Notes: generated by a model not told the origin, from the sequence alone. DNA of 64,000 bases from Spongiibacter taiwanensis (GCF_023702635.1 NZ_CP098455.1:2108001-2172000), one strand, 5' to 3'; shown: positions 1 through 11,202, numbered from the stretch's first letter. Translations and numbers: made by a program.

Positions 1-44
1 GCTACACTGCCTGCTGGACCAACAAGAACACATAAGGAGAGAGG

Positions 45-2006
45 ATGCGTCAGGGCCTTCCAATCAGCATCGCGCTACTGCTTACCGGTGTATTCTCAGC
101 TGATCATACATTTGCCAACCTCCTCGGCGAAGAAAACCTTCCCGTGGTACTCACTCCTGCGCGCCTCAAGCAAAACCGCACTGAGGTGCCTGCCAGCGTT
201 TCGGTAATTGACCGAGACATGATTATTGCCTCGGGCCTGCGAGAAATCCCTGAACTTTTCCGTCTGATTCCCGGCACCTCTGTCGGCGCTCGGGACGGAT
301 GGAATCATGTCGTCAGTTACCACGGTACCAATTACCGGGATTCACGCCGCATGCAGGTGCTGATCGACGGCCGCTCGGTATACCAGGCGGGGTTAGCCAC
401 CGTCGACTGGAGCGATATCCCCATTACTATCGAAGATATCGAACGCATTGAGGTTGTACGAGGACCATCGACGGCCGCTTACGGCGCCAATGCCTTTCTC
501 GGCGTCATCAACATTATCACCCGTCATCCTGCCGATAGGGATCGCCTGAATATCAACGTCAAAGTTGGCGATCAAGACACGGAAGACTATCGCGTCAGTC
601 ATGCCGGTGATTATGCAGGCGGCTTCTACGGTGTGACTGTCGCCAGTCGCAGAGACAGCGGCTTTGACCACAAAATGGACGGCAGCGAACGTCGAGATGG
701 CAAGAATCTCGAACTGATAAACACCCGGTACGAGCGTCAGCTCTCTAGTGGTATCAGCAGCAGCTTTGCGTTTGGCTACAAACAGGGGTGGACCGAGGAT
801 GATCGAACGGATCTGGATGTTACGCCACCCGACAACTACGTTAGAGACTACTATTTTTCCGGCAAGTTAGAATGGGAATACTCCGTCTTTCATACTCAAA
901 GCCTGCGTCTCGACCACTCAAGCCAGGACCAGGAAACCGAGTGGACGGTTGCACTTCCACCGCAATTTATCGGCATTTTCACCAATCCAAATCCCATCGT
1001 CATGGCCGACGCAAACCAGAATATCCGCGTTAGCCGCCAGGATCTGGATTTTCAAGACACCTATATCTGGAGTAAATCCTTTCAAACGGTATCCGGTATC
1101 CACTTAAAAAAGGCCAGAGCTCAATCAGAAACCTACTACGGTGGCACGATAGACAACCACAGCTATCAGCTATTCGCCAATGCCGAACTAAAATTAAACG
1201 ACTACATCAGTGCCAACGCCGGTGGGTCATATGAATACGAGCAGTATGTCGGCAAAAATTTCTCACCCCGCTATTCACTGCATTTTCATATCAATGCCGA
1301 CCACGGCTTTCGGATGATCTATTCCGAAGCGATACGCTCACCTGATTTGTTAGAAACCTCTGCCGACTGGCAGTATACCGCCCGCAATGTCAGACCGGCA
1401 CCCGACGGCCAGACAGAAGGCACATTTGCCCTCACCGCAACAGGCAACCCCGACGTAAGACCGGAGCGAATTGAATCTCGAGAGATTGGTTATTACGGCA
1501 ATTTTCGCCAATACCACCTTCAGTGGGATGTGAAAATTTTTGATGACAAACTCGACCGGCTGATCTCAAAATCAATTGCACTCGATAGTTTCGATCCATC
1601 TAACGATACATCACTTTCGCAAAAAGGCGCTGAAACAGAAGTCGATTTTCGACCGAATCACCACTGGCTTTTCCATCTTAGCTACGCCTACATCGAAGCA
1701 GAGGCCAGCTCAAAACGCGAAGAAGAATTTACACCTCAGAGCGCAGGCAGTGTGCTGGTTTCGTATCGCTTTGACAGCGGTTTGCAGGTCTCTGCCGCCC
1801 ACTACTATGCAAGAGAAATTGGCACCGACGACAACAAGTTTTCGCGCAGCGATGTTCGCATTGCGCAGTCATTCAATATCGGCAATAGCCGATTAGAAAT
1901 CGCCTTCACAGCCCAGTATCGTCAGGACAACGACAGTGAACTGCTGGCCGACAATCGTTATCACGATGACTTTCGTCAATGGATTAGTGTGAATCTGCAC
2001 TACTGA
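45..2006 (+). CDS. TonB-dependent outer membrane receptor
   Basis: Predicted outer-membrane gated channel that imports a ligand using TonB/ExbBD energy. The 653-residue product starts with a signal peptide (about residues 1-24), then a plug domain with the typical IERIEVVRGPSTAAYGANA segment near residues 130-150 and a C-terminal beta barrel ending in an aromatic residue (NLHY), as outer-membrane barrels do. The ATG is preceded by AAGGAGAGAGG, an excellent ribosome binding site. It is followed after 29 bp by a periplasmic binding protein and then a sensor kinase, so the three probably form an operon. The plug resembles FepA/CirA-like receptors, but the ligand cannot be read from sequence; siderophore, vitamin B12 or another chelate are all possible. 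Confidence 0.93.
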   Translation: MRQGLPISIALLLTGVFSADHTFANLLGEENLPVVLTPARLKQNRTEVPASVSVIDRDMIIASGLREIPELFRLIPGTSVGARDGWNHVVSYHGTNYRDSRRMQVLIDGRSVYQAGLATVDWSDIPITIEDIERIEVVRGPSTAAYGANAFLGVINIITRHPADRDRLNINVKVGDQDTEDYRVSHAGDYAGGFYGVTVASRRDSGFDHKMDGSERRDGKNLELINTRYERQLSSGISSSFAFGYKQGWTEDDRTDLDVTPPDNYVRDYYFSGKLEWEYSVFHTQSLRLDHSSQDQETEWTVALPPQFIGIFTNPNPIVMADANQNIRVSRQDLDFQDTYIWSKSFQTVSGIHLKKARAQSETYYGGTIDNHSYQLFANAELKLNDYISANAGGSYEYEQYVGKNFSPRYSLHFHINADHGFRMIYSEAIRSPDLLETSADWQYTARNVRPAPDGQTEGTFALTATGNPDVRPERIESREIGYYGNFRQYHLQWDVKIFDDKLDRLISKSIALDSFDPSNDTSLSQKGAETEVDFRPNHHWLFHLSYAYIEAEASSKREEEFTPQSAGSVLVSYRFDSGLQVSAAHYYAREIGTDDNKFSRSDVRIAQSFNIGNSRLEIAFTAQYRQDNDSELLADNRYHDDFRQWISVNLHY

Positions 2007-2035
2007 GAAAAGGTAATAGGACAGGGATTAGCCGC

Positions 2036-2926
2036 TTGAAGACGTTTCAATTCGTCATACAGCTACTGGTAATTCTGGGTGCGTTGGCTTTTGCCACTAA
2101 CGTGAGCGCCCAGGATGATAGCGCTCGCGTCGATTTGATATTACCTAGTCAAAACGCAGCGCTTACTTCCCTCGCCCAGCGAATTGGTGAAGCAGGGCAG
2201 TTTCATCTCAACACCTACATCGGCACGCTCCCAGAGAGACCCCTGCGCGGGAATATACTGCTCGTAGTATCCGATAGTCTTCTGCCCATGCTGCAAGCCG
2301 ATGGCTACGACGCCAAGTTCGCCCTATACGTCAACTCAAGCCAATACGAAGCGCTAACACCCACACCGCAAAACAGTACGGCGTTATTTTCTGATCAGCC
2401 ATTAACCCGGCAACTCGCCTTAATCAACACCTTGTTCGGCGAGCAATCCGTGCGCCTGGGACTGGCCTACCGCAATCCACAATTTCTGCAAATCGTTACT
2501 GATGCACTAGCGAATATGCCCAACATTTCGCTGGATGCGCGACAAATACCAGACTCATACCGAATTCAAACGATTAACCAGATTATTCAGAACAACCAAG
2601 TCTTGCTGGCCACCCCTGAGCAGACCCTCTATAACTCCCAATCGATCCGCGCGATTCTGCAGGCCAGTTATCGCCACCACACCTTGTTGATTGGCCCCAG
2701 CGAAGGCTTTGTGGATGCAGGGGCCTTGGCCTCAGTGGTATCAACCCCAGAGCACTACAGCAGCGAAATCCTGCAGATGATCAATCAATTTGTGAACGAG
2801 GGAAAAATTCCACCGCCACGGCCTCCCGGACAATTTCGGGTCAAGCTCAATAACAATGTCGCTCGCTCATTAGGGCTATCGTTGCCGGATGAGCAAACCC
2901 TTTTGAATAGCATGCTGGGCCAATAG
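2036..2926 (+). CDS. periplasmic ABC-type substrate-binding protein (PF04392-like), no transporter partners
   Basis: A 296-residue secreted protein with an N-terminal signal peptide (cleavage near VSAQDD, about residue 26). The body matches the layout of the ABC_sub_bind family: [17 protein letters not shown] in the middle, then an [19 protein letters not shown] segment, and a C-terminal [13 protein letters not shown] motif. Members usually work with a permease and an ATPase, but neither is adjacent. It lies between a TonB receptor and a hybrid histidine kinase that begins 2 bp after its stop, which suggests it delivers or reports a ligand to the kinase; that is inference. The start is TTG and the ribosome binding site is weak, so the exact N-terminus is less certain than the family. 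Confidence 0.82.
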   Translation: MKTFQFVIQLLVILGALAFATNVSAQDDSARVDLILPSQNAALTSLAQRIGEAGQFHLNTYIGTLPERPLRGNILLVVSDSLLPMLQADGYDAKFALYVNSSQYEALTPTPQNSTALFSDQPLTRQLALINTLFGEQSVRLGLAYRNPQFLQIVTDALANMPNISLDARQIPDSYRIQTINQIIQNNQVLLATPEQTLYNSQSIRAILQASYRHHTLLIGPSEGFVDAGALASVVSTPEHYSSEILQMINQFVNEGKIPPPRPPGQFRVKLNNNVARSLGLSLPDEQTLLNSMLGQ

Positions 2927-2928
2927 TC

Positions 2929-4857
2929 ATGCCAATGCTCAGTCCGCTTCGAAAATTCAGTTTGTTCCAACAAATTCTTATTGCAGTGCTGATCCCGCTG
3001 CTGATCATGTTTTTCTCTTTGTTCAGCTACACGCTGGCGGCACGACTCAATGATGCAGCCCAAAGCCAGCGAGAGATTGCCCGGCGCGTCGCAGAAAATA
3101 TTGCCGCCCTTACCGAACTCGCTGTCATCAGCGGCGACCAGCAACAGATTCGCGAAATTTTGCCGACAACGCTAACCGGCGACATCATCTCCATTACCGT
3201 CACTCAACTCGACACCAGCCAGCAATGGCGGGTGGTCAACCAAGCGCGTCGCGACGACACCAGTGAAATGGTGTTTGCCAACATCTATCAGCGCTCTGTT
3301 GCCATCGAAGACGCCATCACCGGTGAAACCCTGGGGAATGCCGAGCCGCGATTGCTCGGCTCTGTTGCCGTCGAAAAGTCCACGGAGGAACTACGTCAGC
3401 TTCAGTATCAGATTGTCGGTGTGTCCTCATTAATCGGCATTTTAGTAGCCGCAATCAGTATCGGTATGGCCTGGCGTATCTCGCGCCGACTGGCAAGCCC
3501 CCTGGCCGAGATCAATGCCGCGACTAGAGATATCGCCAGTGGAAGAACAGGAGTACGTATTACCGAACTGCAATCGGGTGAGCTCGGTGAACTGCAGCAG
3601 CATATCAATGACATGTCCGCCAGCCTCGATGAACAGCAGCTGGCGATAAAGAATCACGTCAGTCAGCTGGAAATCGCCAAGGCCGAAGCGGAAGAAGCCA
3701 ACAACGCCAAGAGCCTGTTTCTGGCGACCATGACTCACGAGCTGCGTACACCCATGAATGGCGCCCTGGGTATGCTGCAGCTTCTTGCCGATACCGACCT
3801 CGACAAAGAACAAAGTCGTTATGTCGATATCGCCCGGGATTCCAGTGAACTGTTGCTGGGCATTGTCGACGACATCCTCGACTTTTCTAAGATAGAGAAG
3901 GGTGAACTGCGCTTGCTCGAGCACTACTTTGCAATTGGTAGTCTGCTGGAAAAGACCGTCAACGCATTGCGACACGAAGCCAGCAAAAAGCGAATCACCC
4001 TGGATTTGCGTCTCGATCCAAGCCTGCGCAACCTCGAGATTCTCGGCGACGAAACACGACTTCGGCAAATCCTGCTGAACCTCAGTAGCAACGCAGTGAA
4101 ATTTACCGAGAAGGGGAGGGTCAGCCTCAGTCTCACTGCCGTATCAATCAACGCCCAACGCATCGATCTAGAACTCGTGGTTGAAGACACGGGCATTGGT
4201 ATCAGTCCCAGTCAGCAGAGCTTTATTTTTGACAGCTTCCGGCAGGCCGATAGCTCCACCGTGCGGCGTTATGGCGGATCAGGACTCGGGCTCACCATCG
4301 TCAAACGCCTATGTGAAATGATGAATATTCGCATCGACCTGGAAAGCAATCTGGGCCTCGGAACCCGTTTCCAATTGCGCTGGCAGAGCCAATATCGACA
4401 AAAGGTCAGCGCCCAGGCGATCAGCAAAACGGCTTCGAACCCGCTCAAAGGGCTCACGGCACTGGTCGTGGAAGACAACCGGGTCAACCAGATGCTGGTC
4501 AGCAATGTCCTGCAAAAATGGGGAATGGAAGTCCTCACTGCCAATCATGGCAAAGAGGCCTTGACCCGAATCGACCAATGTCAGCCCAACGTGGTGCTCA
4601 TGGACCTGCAAATGCCAGTGATGGACGGCTTTGAGGCCTGCCGCCAGATTCGTCGGCAGTTCAGCCCCGACGAGCTCTGCATCATCGCCCTGACCGCCAA
4701 CACACTCCAGGAAGACAAAGATCAATGCCTTGCTGCGGGGATGAACGATTACCTCAGTAAGCCCGTTTCATTGCCAGTGTTGAAAGAAAAGCTGGTTTCC
4801 TGGCTGGGGAAAGACGATGGCACAAAACCTCTCGAGCCTGTGGAAAACGACGGATAA
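2929..4857 (+). CDS. hybrid sensor histidine kinase with receiver domain
   Basis: Inner-membrane sensor of 642 residues. In order: TM1 (about 17-37), a periplasmic region of roughly 120 residues, TM2 (about 161-183), HAMP linker, a short coiled coil, a HisKA domain with [11 protein letters not shown] (phospho-acceptor His270), a HATPase domain with the N box (NAVKF), DTGIGI and GGSGLGL, and a C-terminal receiver with [12 protein letters not shown] (Asp559). There is no HPt domain and no separate response regulator nearby, so the phosphate must pass to a distant partner. It starts 2 bp after the binding-protein gene, which implies translational coupling. Architecture is BarA-like, but the periplasmic sensor is short and not a recognised domain. 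Confidence 0.93.
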   Translation: MPMLSPLRKFSLFQQILIAVLIPLLIMFFSLFSYTLAARLNDAAQSQREIARRVAENIAALTELAVISGDQQQIREILPTTLTGDIISITVTQLDTSQQWRVVNQARRDDTSEMVFANIYQRSVAIEDAITGETLGNAEPRLLGSVAVEKSTEELRQLQYQIVGVSSLIGILVAAISIGMAWRISRRLASPLAEINAATRDIASGRTGVRITELQSGELGELQQHINDMSASLDEQQLAIKNHVSQLEIAKAEAEEANNAKSLFLATMTHELRTPMNGALGMLQLLADTDLDKEQSRYVDIARDSSELLLGIVDDILDFSKIEKGELRLLEHYFAIGSLLEKTVNALRHEASKKRITLDLRLDPSLRNLEILGDETRLRQILLNLSSNAVKFTEKGRVSLSLTAVSINAQRIDLELVVEDTGIGISPSQQSFIFDSFRQADSSTVRRYGGSGLGLTIVKRLCEMMNIRIDLESNLGLGTRFQLRWQSQYRQKVSAQAISKTASNPLKGLTALVVEDNRVNQMLVSNVLQKWGMEVLTANHGKEALTRIDQCQPNVVLMDLQMPVMDGFEACRQIRRQFSPDELCIIALTANTLQEDKDQCLAAGMNDYLSKPVSLPVLKEKLVSWLGKDDGTKPLEPVENDG

Positions 4858-4895
4858 AAGCGGCAGTTCCCCACAGGCCAATCAAAGCGCGCGAG

Positions 4896-4904
4896 TTATC
4901 CACA
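4896..4904 (+). promoter_or_regulatory. DnaA box (perfect)
   Basis: TTATCCACA, identical to the consensus DnaA box, at the left side of the putative origin. Confidence 0.8.
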
Positions 4905-4944
4905 TTTCATCCCCGCCGGATTCCCAGCCTGCAAACACGAAATC

Positions 4945-4953
4945 TGTGGATAA
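4945..4953 (-). promoter_or_regulatory. DnaA box (perfect, minus strand)
   Basis: TGTGGATAA on the plus strand reads TTATCCACA on the minus strand, a perfect DnaA box facing the first one. Confidence 0.8.
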
Positions 4954-5005
4954 CACACCGAGTTATACATCAAAAAAAAGAATAAAATTCAAAAACTTAG
5001 ATAAG

Positions 5006-5014
5006 TTATCAACA
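5006..5014 (+). promoter_or_regulatory. DnaA box (one mismatch)
   Basis: TTATCAACA differs from the consensus at one position and lies inside the AT-rich stretch that probably unwinds. Confidence 0.6.
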
Positions 5015-5200
5015 GATAACAGAACCGTAATAGCAGTATCAAACATAAAAAAAACATAAAAATATCAACATATTTATATACTTATCTTTCTTTATTCTTA
5101 TTTCGGCCTAACTGATTAAATTTTCATCAATTCATTGCAGCCCGCTGCTATCCACGTATAATTTCCGGTCCTTTTCATCTAGCCAGACTTCAGGTGCACC

Positions 5201-7090
5201 GTGGACTATCCGCAGAGCTTCGACGTTATTGTGATTGGTGGTGGTCATGCCGGTACAGAGGCCGCGCTGGCAGCTGCTCGCATGGGCTGTGCGACGTTGT
5301 TGCTAACCCACAACATCGAGACCCTGGGTCAAATGTCGTGCAATCCGGCTATCGGCGGCATTGGCAAGAGCCATCTGGTCAAGGAGGTGGATGCACTGGG
5401 TGGCGCAATGGCCCTGGCAACAGACCGCGGCGGCATTCAATTTCGCATTCTGAATGCGCGCAAAGGACCAGCCGTGCGCGCAACCCGCGCCCAAGCGGAT
5501 CGGGTACTCTACAAAGCGGCCATTCGTGAGATTCTGGAAAACCAGCCCAATCTGGCCATCTTCCAGCAGGCCGTGGACGACCTGATCGTTGAGGGCGACT
5601 GCGTGCGTGGCGTGGTGACCAACATTGGCTTGCGATTCCATGCCAAATCGGTGGTGCTCACAGCGGGTACTTTTCTGGGTGGCAAAATTCATATTGGCCT
5701 GGATAACCACAGCGGTGGCAGGGCAGGAGACCCACCGTCCATCGCCTTGGCCAGCCGCCTGCGCGAATTGCCGTTCCGGGTAGATCGCCTCAAGACCGGC
5801 ACGCCGCCTCGTATTGACGCCAAAACAGTTAACTTTGACGGGCTGGAACAGCAGTGGGGAGATACTCCCGCACCGGTGATGTCCTACCTTGGCCGTCGCG
5901 ACATGCACCCGGAGCAGGTGTGCTGCTGGATTACCCACACCAACGAGCGCAGTCACGAGATTATTCGCGGTGGCCTGGATCGCTCACCCATGTACACCGG
6001 GGTGATTGAGGGCATTGGTCCGCGTTACTGCCCGTCCATCGAAGACAAAGTGCACCGCTTTGCGGATAAATCGTCTCACCAGGTGTTTATTGAGCCCGAG
6101 GGGTTGAATACGCACGAGCTTTATCCCAATGGCATTTCCACCAGTTTGCCCTTTGACGTGCAACTCAATCTGGTGCGGTCGATCAAGGGTTTTGAAAACG
6201 CCCACATGACCCGGCCGGGTTATGCGATTGAATACGACTTTTTTGAACCCAGAGATTTGAAATCGTCTCTGGAGACCAAATTCATGCACGGCCTGTTCTT
6301 TGCCGGCCAGATTAACGGCACGACCGGGTACGAAGAAGCGGCCGCCCAGGGATTACTGGCCGGCGCCAATGCCGCGCTGTTGGCCCAGGACAAACCGGCC
6401 TGGTGTCCGCGCCGCGACGAGGCCTACATCGGCGTACTGGTCGATGACCTGATCACCATGGGGACCAAAGAACCCTATCGCATGTTTACTTCACGGGCCG
6501 AGTACCGCTTGTTGCTGCGCGAGGACAATGCAGACTTGCGCCTGACCGAAAAAGGTCGCGAGTTGGGCTTGGTCGATGATGCCCGCTGGGCTGCGTTCTG
6601 CGAAAAACGCGACCGCATTGAGGCAGAGCGTCAGCGGCTGGCCAGCACCTGGATTCAGCCCGGCAGCCCGGCAGCGGCAAAGCTTGACAGCAAAATCAGC
6701 AAGCCCCTGAGTCACGAATATAACTTGCTGGAATTGCTCAAGCGGCCCGAGCTGGATTACGCCGATATTGCCGAGCTCTTCGACTCCGCTGAGGCGGTTG
6801 ACGAGGTGGTTGCCCAGCAGCTTGAAATTGACATCAAATACGCCGGCTACATTGATCGGCAGAAAGAAGAAATCGAGCGATTGCGGCGGTTTGAAAACAC
6901 GCTGTTGCCAGTAGATTTCGACTATGCCGTGGTCGAGGGTCTGTCGAACGAGGTCAAACAGAAACTGGCAACCACCCGGCCGGAAAGCCTCGCCCAGGCC
7001 TCACGCATTCCGGGTGTGACACCTGCGGCGGTTTCGTTGCTGCTGATCTACCTCAAAAAGCGGGGTTTGCTGGACCGGAAGAGTGCCTGA
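5201..7090 (+). CDS. mnmG: tRNA uridine-5-carboxymethylaminomethyl modification enzyme MnmG (GidA)
   Basis: FAD-dependent enzyme that works with MnmE to install the carboxymethylaminomethyl group on U34 of certain tRNAs. The 629-residue product opens with a Rossmann dinucleotide motif ([21 protein letters not shown]) and carries family signatures such as [18 protein letters not shown] and [17 protein letters not shown], with the usual helical C-terminal domain ending in [15 protein letters not shown]. Length is normal for the family. The start is GTG. It sits right after the origin-like region and its stop touches the GTG start of rsmG, so the two are co-translated. Genes reading away from oriC at this spot are standard in gammaproteobacteria. 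Confidence 0.98.
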   Translation: MDYPQSFDVIVIGGGHAGTEAALAAARMGCATLLLTHNIETLGQMSCNPAIGGIGKSHLVKEVDALGGAMALATDRGGIQFRILNARKGPAVRATRAQADRVLYKAAIREILENQPNLAIFQQAVDDLIVEGDCVRGVVTNIGLRFHAKSVVLTAGTFLGGKIHIGLDNHSGGRAGDPPSIALASRLRELPFRVDRLKTGTPPRIDAKTVNFDGLEQQWGDTPAPVMSYLGRRDMHPEQVCCWITHTNERSHEIIRGGLDRSPMYTGVIEGIGPRYCPSIEDKVHRFADKSSHQVFIEPEGLNTHELYPNGISTSLPFDVQLNLVRSIKGFENAHMTRPGYAIEYDFFEPRDLKSSLETKFMHGLFFAGQINGTTGYEEAAAQGLLAGANAALLAQDKPAWCPRRDEAYIGVLVDDLITMGTKEPYRMFTSRAEYRLLLREDNADLRLTEKGRELGLVDDARWAAFCEKRDRIEAERQRLASTWIQPGSPAAAKLDSKISKPLSHEYNLLELLKRPELDYADIAELFDSAEAVDEVVAQQLEIDIKYAGYIDRQKEEIERLRRFENTLLPVDFDYAVVEGLSNEVKQKLATTRPESLAQASRIPGVTPAAVSLLLIYLKKRGLLDRKSA

Positions 7091-7735
7091 GTGGAGGAGC
7101 TAAGACCGCTGCTAAAGCAGGGCAGCGCCGAGCTGGGCCTGTCACTTTCAACCGAACAGGGCACTCACCTGCTGGAATATCTGGCGCTGCTGCACAAGTG
7201 GAACCGGGCTTATAACCTTACCGCCATCCGCGAGCCCCGGCAGATGCTGATCAAGCATTTGCTCGACAGTCTCAGTATTGCCCGGTATCTGGAAGGCGGG
7301 ACCTTTCTGGACGTTGGCACCGGTCCTGGCCTGCCGGGCATACCATTGGCTATCCTCCATCCCGATAAACAGTTTGAGCTGCTTGACAGTAACGGCAAAA
7401 AAACCCGTTTTCTGATCGAGAGCAAGGCCAGGCTTGGTCTAAAGAATGTAAGTGTTCACTGTCATCGAATAGAGCAGTTTAACAGCGACCACTTGTTTGA
7501 CGGGGTGATATCAAGAGCATTTTCCTCACTGGCCGAGATGGCTGGCGCCTGCGCACCTCAGCTCGCGCCCACGGGCCAGTTGTACGCCATGAAAGGCCTG
7601 TACCCAGAGGAAGAGTTGAGTCATCTGCCAAAACACTTTATCGTCAAGCGCTGTATTTCACTCAGCGTTCCCGGTTTGGACGAGGCGCGTCATCTGCTGT
7701 TGATCGTCCCGGACCGGACCGACACCCAAGCTTGA
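7091..7735 (+). CDS. rsmG: 16S rRNA (guanine527-N7)-methyltransferase RsmG (GidB)
   Basis: SAM-dependent methyltransferase that modifies G527 of 16S rRNA; loss in other bacteria gives low-level streptomycin resistance. The 214-residue product has the RsmG N-terminal signature LHKWNRAYNLTAIR followed by HLLDSLSI and the SAM-binding motif FLDVGTGPGLPGIPLAI near residues 75-91. Length is typical. The GTG start lies immediately after the mnmG stop with no gap, and parA begins 24 bp after its end, so mnmG-rsmG-parA-parB probably form one transcription unit. Confidence 0.97.
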   Translation: MEELRPLLKQGSAELGLSLSTEQGTHLLEYLALLHKWNRAYNLTAIREPRQMLIKHLLDSLSIARYLEGGTFLDVGTGPGLPGIPLAILHPDKQFELLDSNGKKTRFLIESKARLGLKNVSVHCHRIEQFNSDHLFDGVISRAFSSLAEMAGACAPQLAPTGQLYAMKGLYPEEELSHLPKHFIVKRCISLSVPGLDEARHLLLIVPDRTDTQA

Positions 7736-7759
7736 CCCCACTTTGAGAAGGGATGGCCC

Positions 7760-8587
7760 GTGGCCAAGGTCTTTGCAATTACCAATCAAAAAGGCGGTGT
7801 GGGTAAAACCACGACCACCGTCAATCTGGCGGCGTCCCTGGCGGCGACCAAGCGCCGGATTTTGCTGATTGATCTTGATCCCCAGGGCAATGCCACCATG
7901 GGCTGTGGTGTCGACAAAGACGCGGTTGAGTTCTCCGTTTACGACGTGCTGGTTGCCGGGCGGGCAATCGGCGAAACCGTGCAGCGCGCCGAAGACAGCG
8001 GCTTTGATGTTTTGCCGGCAAATCAGGACCTCACCGCCGCTGAAGTGGAATTGATAAACGAAATCGGCCGGGAGTTTCGCCTCAAGGAAGCCCTGCAGGC
8101 GGTGACACCCCATTACGATTACGTGTTGATCGACTGCCCGCCGTCACTGAACATGCTCACCGTGAATGCCTTGGCGGCGGCCGATGGCGTGTTGATTCCA
8201 ATGCAGTGCGAATATTACGCATTGGAAGGGCTCAGCGCGCTGCTGAACACCATTAATCGGGTGAAGCAGTTGATCAATCCGGCCCTGGAGGTCGAGGGCA
8301 TTTTGCGGACCATGTACGATGGTCGCACCAGCCTCACCAGCCAGGTGACCGACGAGTTACGTCGCCATTTCGACGACAAAGTGTATAGCACCGTCATCCC
8401 TCGCAATGTGCGTTTGGCCGAGGCGCCCAGTCACGGCCTGCCGGTGCTGTACTATGACAAGCAGTCCAAAGGGGCGTTGGCTTACCTTGCCCTGGCCGGT
8501 GAAATCCTGCGCCGGGCCAGCAAGCCATCGCCAGAGGCAGAGCCCGACAATAATCTGAATACACAGGCTGAACAGATTCATGGTTAA
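7760..8587 (+). CDS. parA: chromosome partitioning ATPase ParA (Soj)
   Basis: Deviant Walker ATPase of 275 residues that moves the ParB-parS nucleoprotein complex to segregate the origin. It shows the N-terminal ITNQKGGVGKTTTTVNLAASL motif with the signature lysine, a switch region DLDPQGNATMGCG and the DCPPSLNMLTVNAL segment. No N-terminal helix-turn-helix is present, as in chromosomal rather than plasmid ParA types. The start is GTG with GAGAAGGG upstream. It overlaps parB by 8 bp, showing coupled translation. Position beside the origin fits the role. Confidence 0.97.
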   Translation: MAKVFAITNQKGGVGKTTTTVNLAASLAATKRRILLIDLDPQGNATMGCGVDKDAVEFSVYDVLVAGRAIGETVQRAEDSGFDVLPANQDLTAAEVELINEIGREFRLKEALQAVTPHYDYVLIDCPPSLNMLTVNALAAADGVLIPMQCEYYALEGLSALLNTINRVKQLINPALEVEGILRTMYDGRTSLTSQVTDELRRHFDDKVYSTVIPRNVRLAEAPSHGLPVLYYDKQSKGALAYLALAGEILRRASKPSPEAEPDNNLNTQAEQIHG

Positions 8588-9518
8588 AAAACGAGGATTG
8601 GGCCGCGGTTTGGATGCCCTGCTCGGCGCATCGGCAAATCCGGTCGCTGTCACGCCCCTCCCTCAGGGTAGCAATGATTCGGTGACCCCGGCACCGGTTG
8701 ACTCGGCGAAAACGGAGACGGCCTCTGGGGTTGACGGCACCCTGCGCAGTCTACCCATCGAATTTCTTCAGCGGGGCAAGTATCAACCCCGCCGGGATAT
8801 GCAGCCCGAGGCCCTTGAAGAGCTGGCCGAATCCATCAAATCCCAGGGTATTATGCAGCCCATCGTGGTGCGCCAGCTCAGCCAGGACCGCTACGAAATA
8901 ATTGCTGGCGAGCGCCGCTGGCGTGCCTCGCAACTGGCCGGGTTGGACGCCGTTCCTGCGTTGATCAGAGAAGTGCCGGATGAAACTGCGGCGGCAATGG
9001 CGCTGATCGAAAATCTTCAGCGGGAAGATTTGAACCCGATGGAAGAAGCCCTTGCCATGGTGCGCCTGCAAAAAGAGTTTGAGCTGACCCACGCCGAGAT
9101 TGCGCGGTTGGTTGGCAAGTCGCGCACCACCATCACCAACCTGCTGCGCCTCACCGGTCTGCGGGAGGAAGTGCAAAAGCTGCTCGAAAATGGCGATATT
9201 GAAATGGGTCATGCCCGGGCACTACTGGGTTTGCCACCCGAGTCCCAGTCGTCAGCGGCATCGACGGTGGTCAGCCGGGGCTTGTCTGTGCGTCAGACCG
9301 AAGCGCTGGTGCGCCGCCTTGTTGAGGAAAAGTCGACAGGGCCGAGCAAAAAAGCACCGACGGCCGTTGATCCCGATATCCGCAAGTTGCAGGAGGAGCT
9401 TTCCGAGCGCATTGGCTCGCCGGTGGCAATTCAGCAAGGCGGCAAAGGCAAGGGCAAATTAGTGATTCAGTACAGTAGCCTGGATGAGCTTGACGGCATT
9501 CTTCGCCACATCAAATAG
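8580..9518 (+). CDS. parB: chromosome partitioning protein ParB (Spo0J)
   Basis: CTP-dependent DNA clamp of 312 residues that loads at parS. It has the lysine/arginine-rich MVKKRGLGRGLDALLG N-terminus, the ParB/Srx nucleotide-binding fold with AGERRWRASQLAG and IENLQREDLNP, a helix-turn-helix (LTHAEIARLVGKSRTTITNLLRL) and a C-terminal dimerisation region rich in basic residues. It overlaps the end of parA by 8 bp. No parS site was recognised in the nearby DNA by eye, which does not exclude one. Confidence 0.97.
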   Translation: MVKKRGLGRGLDALLGASANPVAVTPLPQGSNDSVTPAPVDSAKTETASGVDGTLRSLPIEFLQRGKYQPRRDMQPEALEELAESIKSQGIMQPIVVRQLSQDRYEIIAGERRWRASQLAGLDAVPALIREVPDETAAAMALIENLQREDLNPMEEALAMVRLQKEFELTHAEIARLVGKSRTTITNLLRLTGLREEVQKLLENGDIEMGHARALLGLPPESQSSAASTVVSRGLSVRQTEALVRRLVEEKSTGPSKKAPTAVDPDIRKLQEELSERIGSPVAIQQGGKGKGKLVIQYSSLDELDGILRHIK

Positions 9519-9666
9519 CTCATATTGTGTACAGTAAATTAGCAGACCACTTTATCTGGTAGAAATTGGAAGCGCCCCTGGCAGCGAGCTGCTAAGCCAC
9601 TGATTTGTAATGGTCTGTTGAAATCGCGCTGCTGATTACCTTCGGGGTGAACTAACGGCAAACTGG

Positions 9667-9695
9667 TTGATACTTGGCCAGCCAGACCCTATAAT
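9667..9695 (+). promoter_or_regulatory. strong sigma70-type promoter for the atp operon
   Basis: TTGATA (9667-9672), a 17-bp spacer, then a perfect TATAAT (9690-9695). This gives a predicted transcript start near 9702, shortly upstream of atpI, so the whole ATP synthase operon has its own promoter separate from parAB. Elements are seen directly; activity is inferred. Confidence 0.75.
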
Positions 9696-9772
9696 TCGCC
9701 CCGCTTTTTGGACAAGTGGTTCTCCGGTTTTTGAGGGCCCTTCAGCAACCTTGGTTAGCAACCCGGCATCGT

Positions 9773-10213
9773 ATGACAATCGTGGCAACACCCAGTTCAG
9801 CGCCGTACGCTGCCCGCAGAATTGCGCGACCGCCGTTGCTCAAGATTTTCGCCATCCAGTGCGTTGTACTGGTACTGGCAACCATTACTGTTTTTTTCCC
9901 CTTTGATTGGGTTGAGGCTTACTCAGCGTTTGTTGGCGGGCTAATTTCCATCGTGCCCAATGCCTACTTCGCTCGCCAGGCGTTTCGCTACTCCGGCGCG
10001 TTGTATGCCCGCGAAGTCAACCAAGCTTTTTATCGGGGAGAGGTGGGCAAGTACGCAACCACGGTTATTTTGTTTGCCGTTGTGTTTGCTGCACTGTCGC
10101 CGCTGAACGTACTGTTTTTATTTTTGGCCTACTTGGCCGCGCTGTTGTTGAATATTCTGCTGGTTGCCTATTTTGGCTGGGTGGATAAGCAACGGATTCG
10201 CGGACTAGCATAA
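9773..10213 (+). CDS. atpI: ATP synthase accessory protein AtpI
   Basis: Small membrane protein at the head of the operon; AtpI is thought to help assemble the c-ring. From the ATG at 9773 the product is 146 residues with four predicted membrane segments and the family core FVGGLISIVPNAYFARQAFRYSGA, plus NQAFYRGEVGKYATTVILFAVVF. A longer reading from GTG at 9716 would add 19 residues; I prefer the ATG because the extra residues are not hydrophobic and the promoter start lies only about 14 bp before the GTG. atpB begins 19 bp after its stop. Confidence 0.88.
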   Translation: MTIVATPSSAPYAARRIARPPLLKIFAIQCVVLVLATITVFFPFDWVEAYSAFVGGLISIVPNAYFARQAFRYSGALYAREVNQAFYRGEVGKYATTVILFAVVFAALSPLNVLFLFLAYLAALLLNILLVAYFGWVDKQRIRGLA

Positions 10214-10229
10214 CTTGAGACGAGACTGA

Positions 10230-11171
<942 letters not shown>

Positions 11172-11202
11172 TTTTTTGATCTACCTTTTTAACTTTAATT
11201 GA

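Larger units (their letters stand above)
4858..5200. other. oriC: probable chromosomal replication origin (oriC)
   Basis: The 343 bp before mnmG hold no gene. They contain two perfect TTATCCACA DnaA boxes in opposite orientations (4896-4904 plus, 4945-4953 minus), one single-mismatch box (5006-5014) and weaker look-alikes (TTCCCCACA at 4867, CTATCCACG at 5148). Between about 4970 and 5100 the DNA is extremely AT-rich with A and T runs, as expected for a duplex unwinding element. In Enterobacteria and Vibrio oriC lies directly beside mnmG (gidA), and here rsmG, parA, parB and the atp operon follow in the usual order. The boxes and AT-richness are seen directly; origin function is inferred. I saw no GATC-rich pattern. 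Confidence 0.8.

Noticed and set aside
4817-5059. 80-residue plus-strand open frame across the end of the kinase gene and the origin region
   Set aside because: It starts inside the kinase gene in another frame, and its codons run through DnaA boxes and A-runs; no ribosome binding site and low-complexity Lys/Asn/Thr content.
5201-9518. parS centromere site near parAB
   Set aside because: I looked for the TGTTTCACGTGAAACA-type palindrome around parA and parB and saw none; a site may lie outside the window, so no feature is called.
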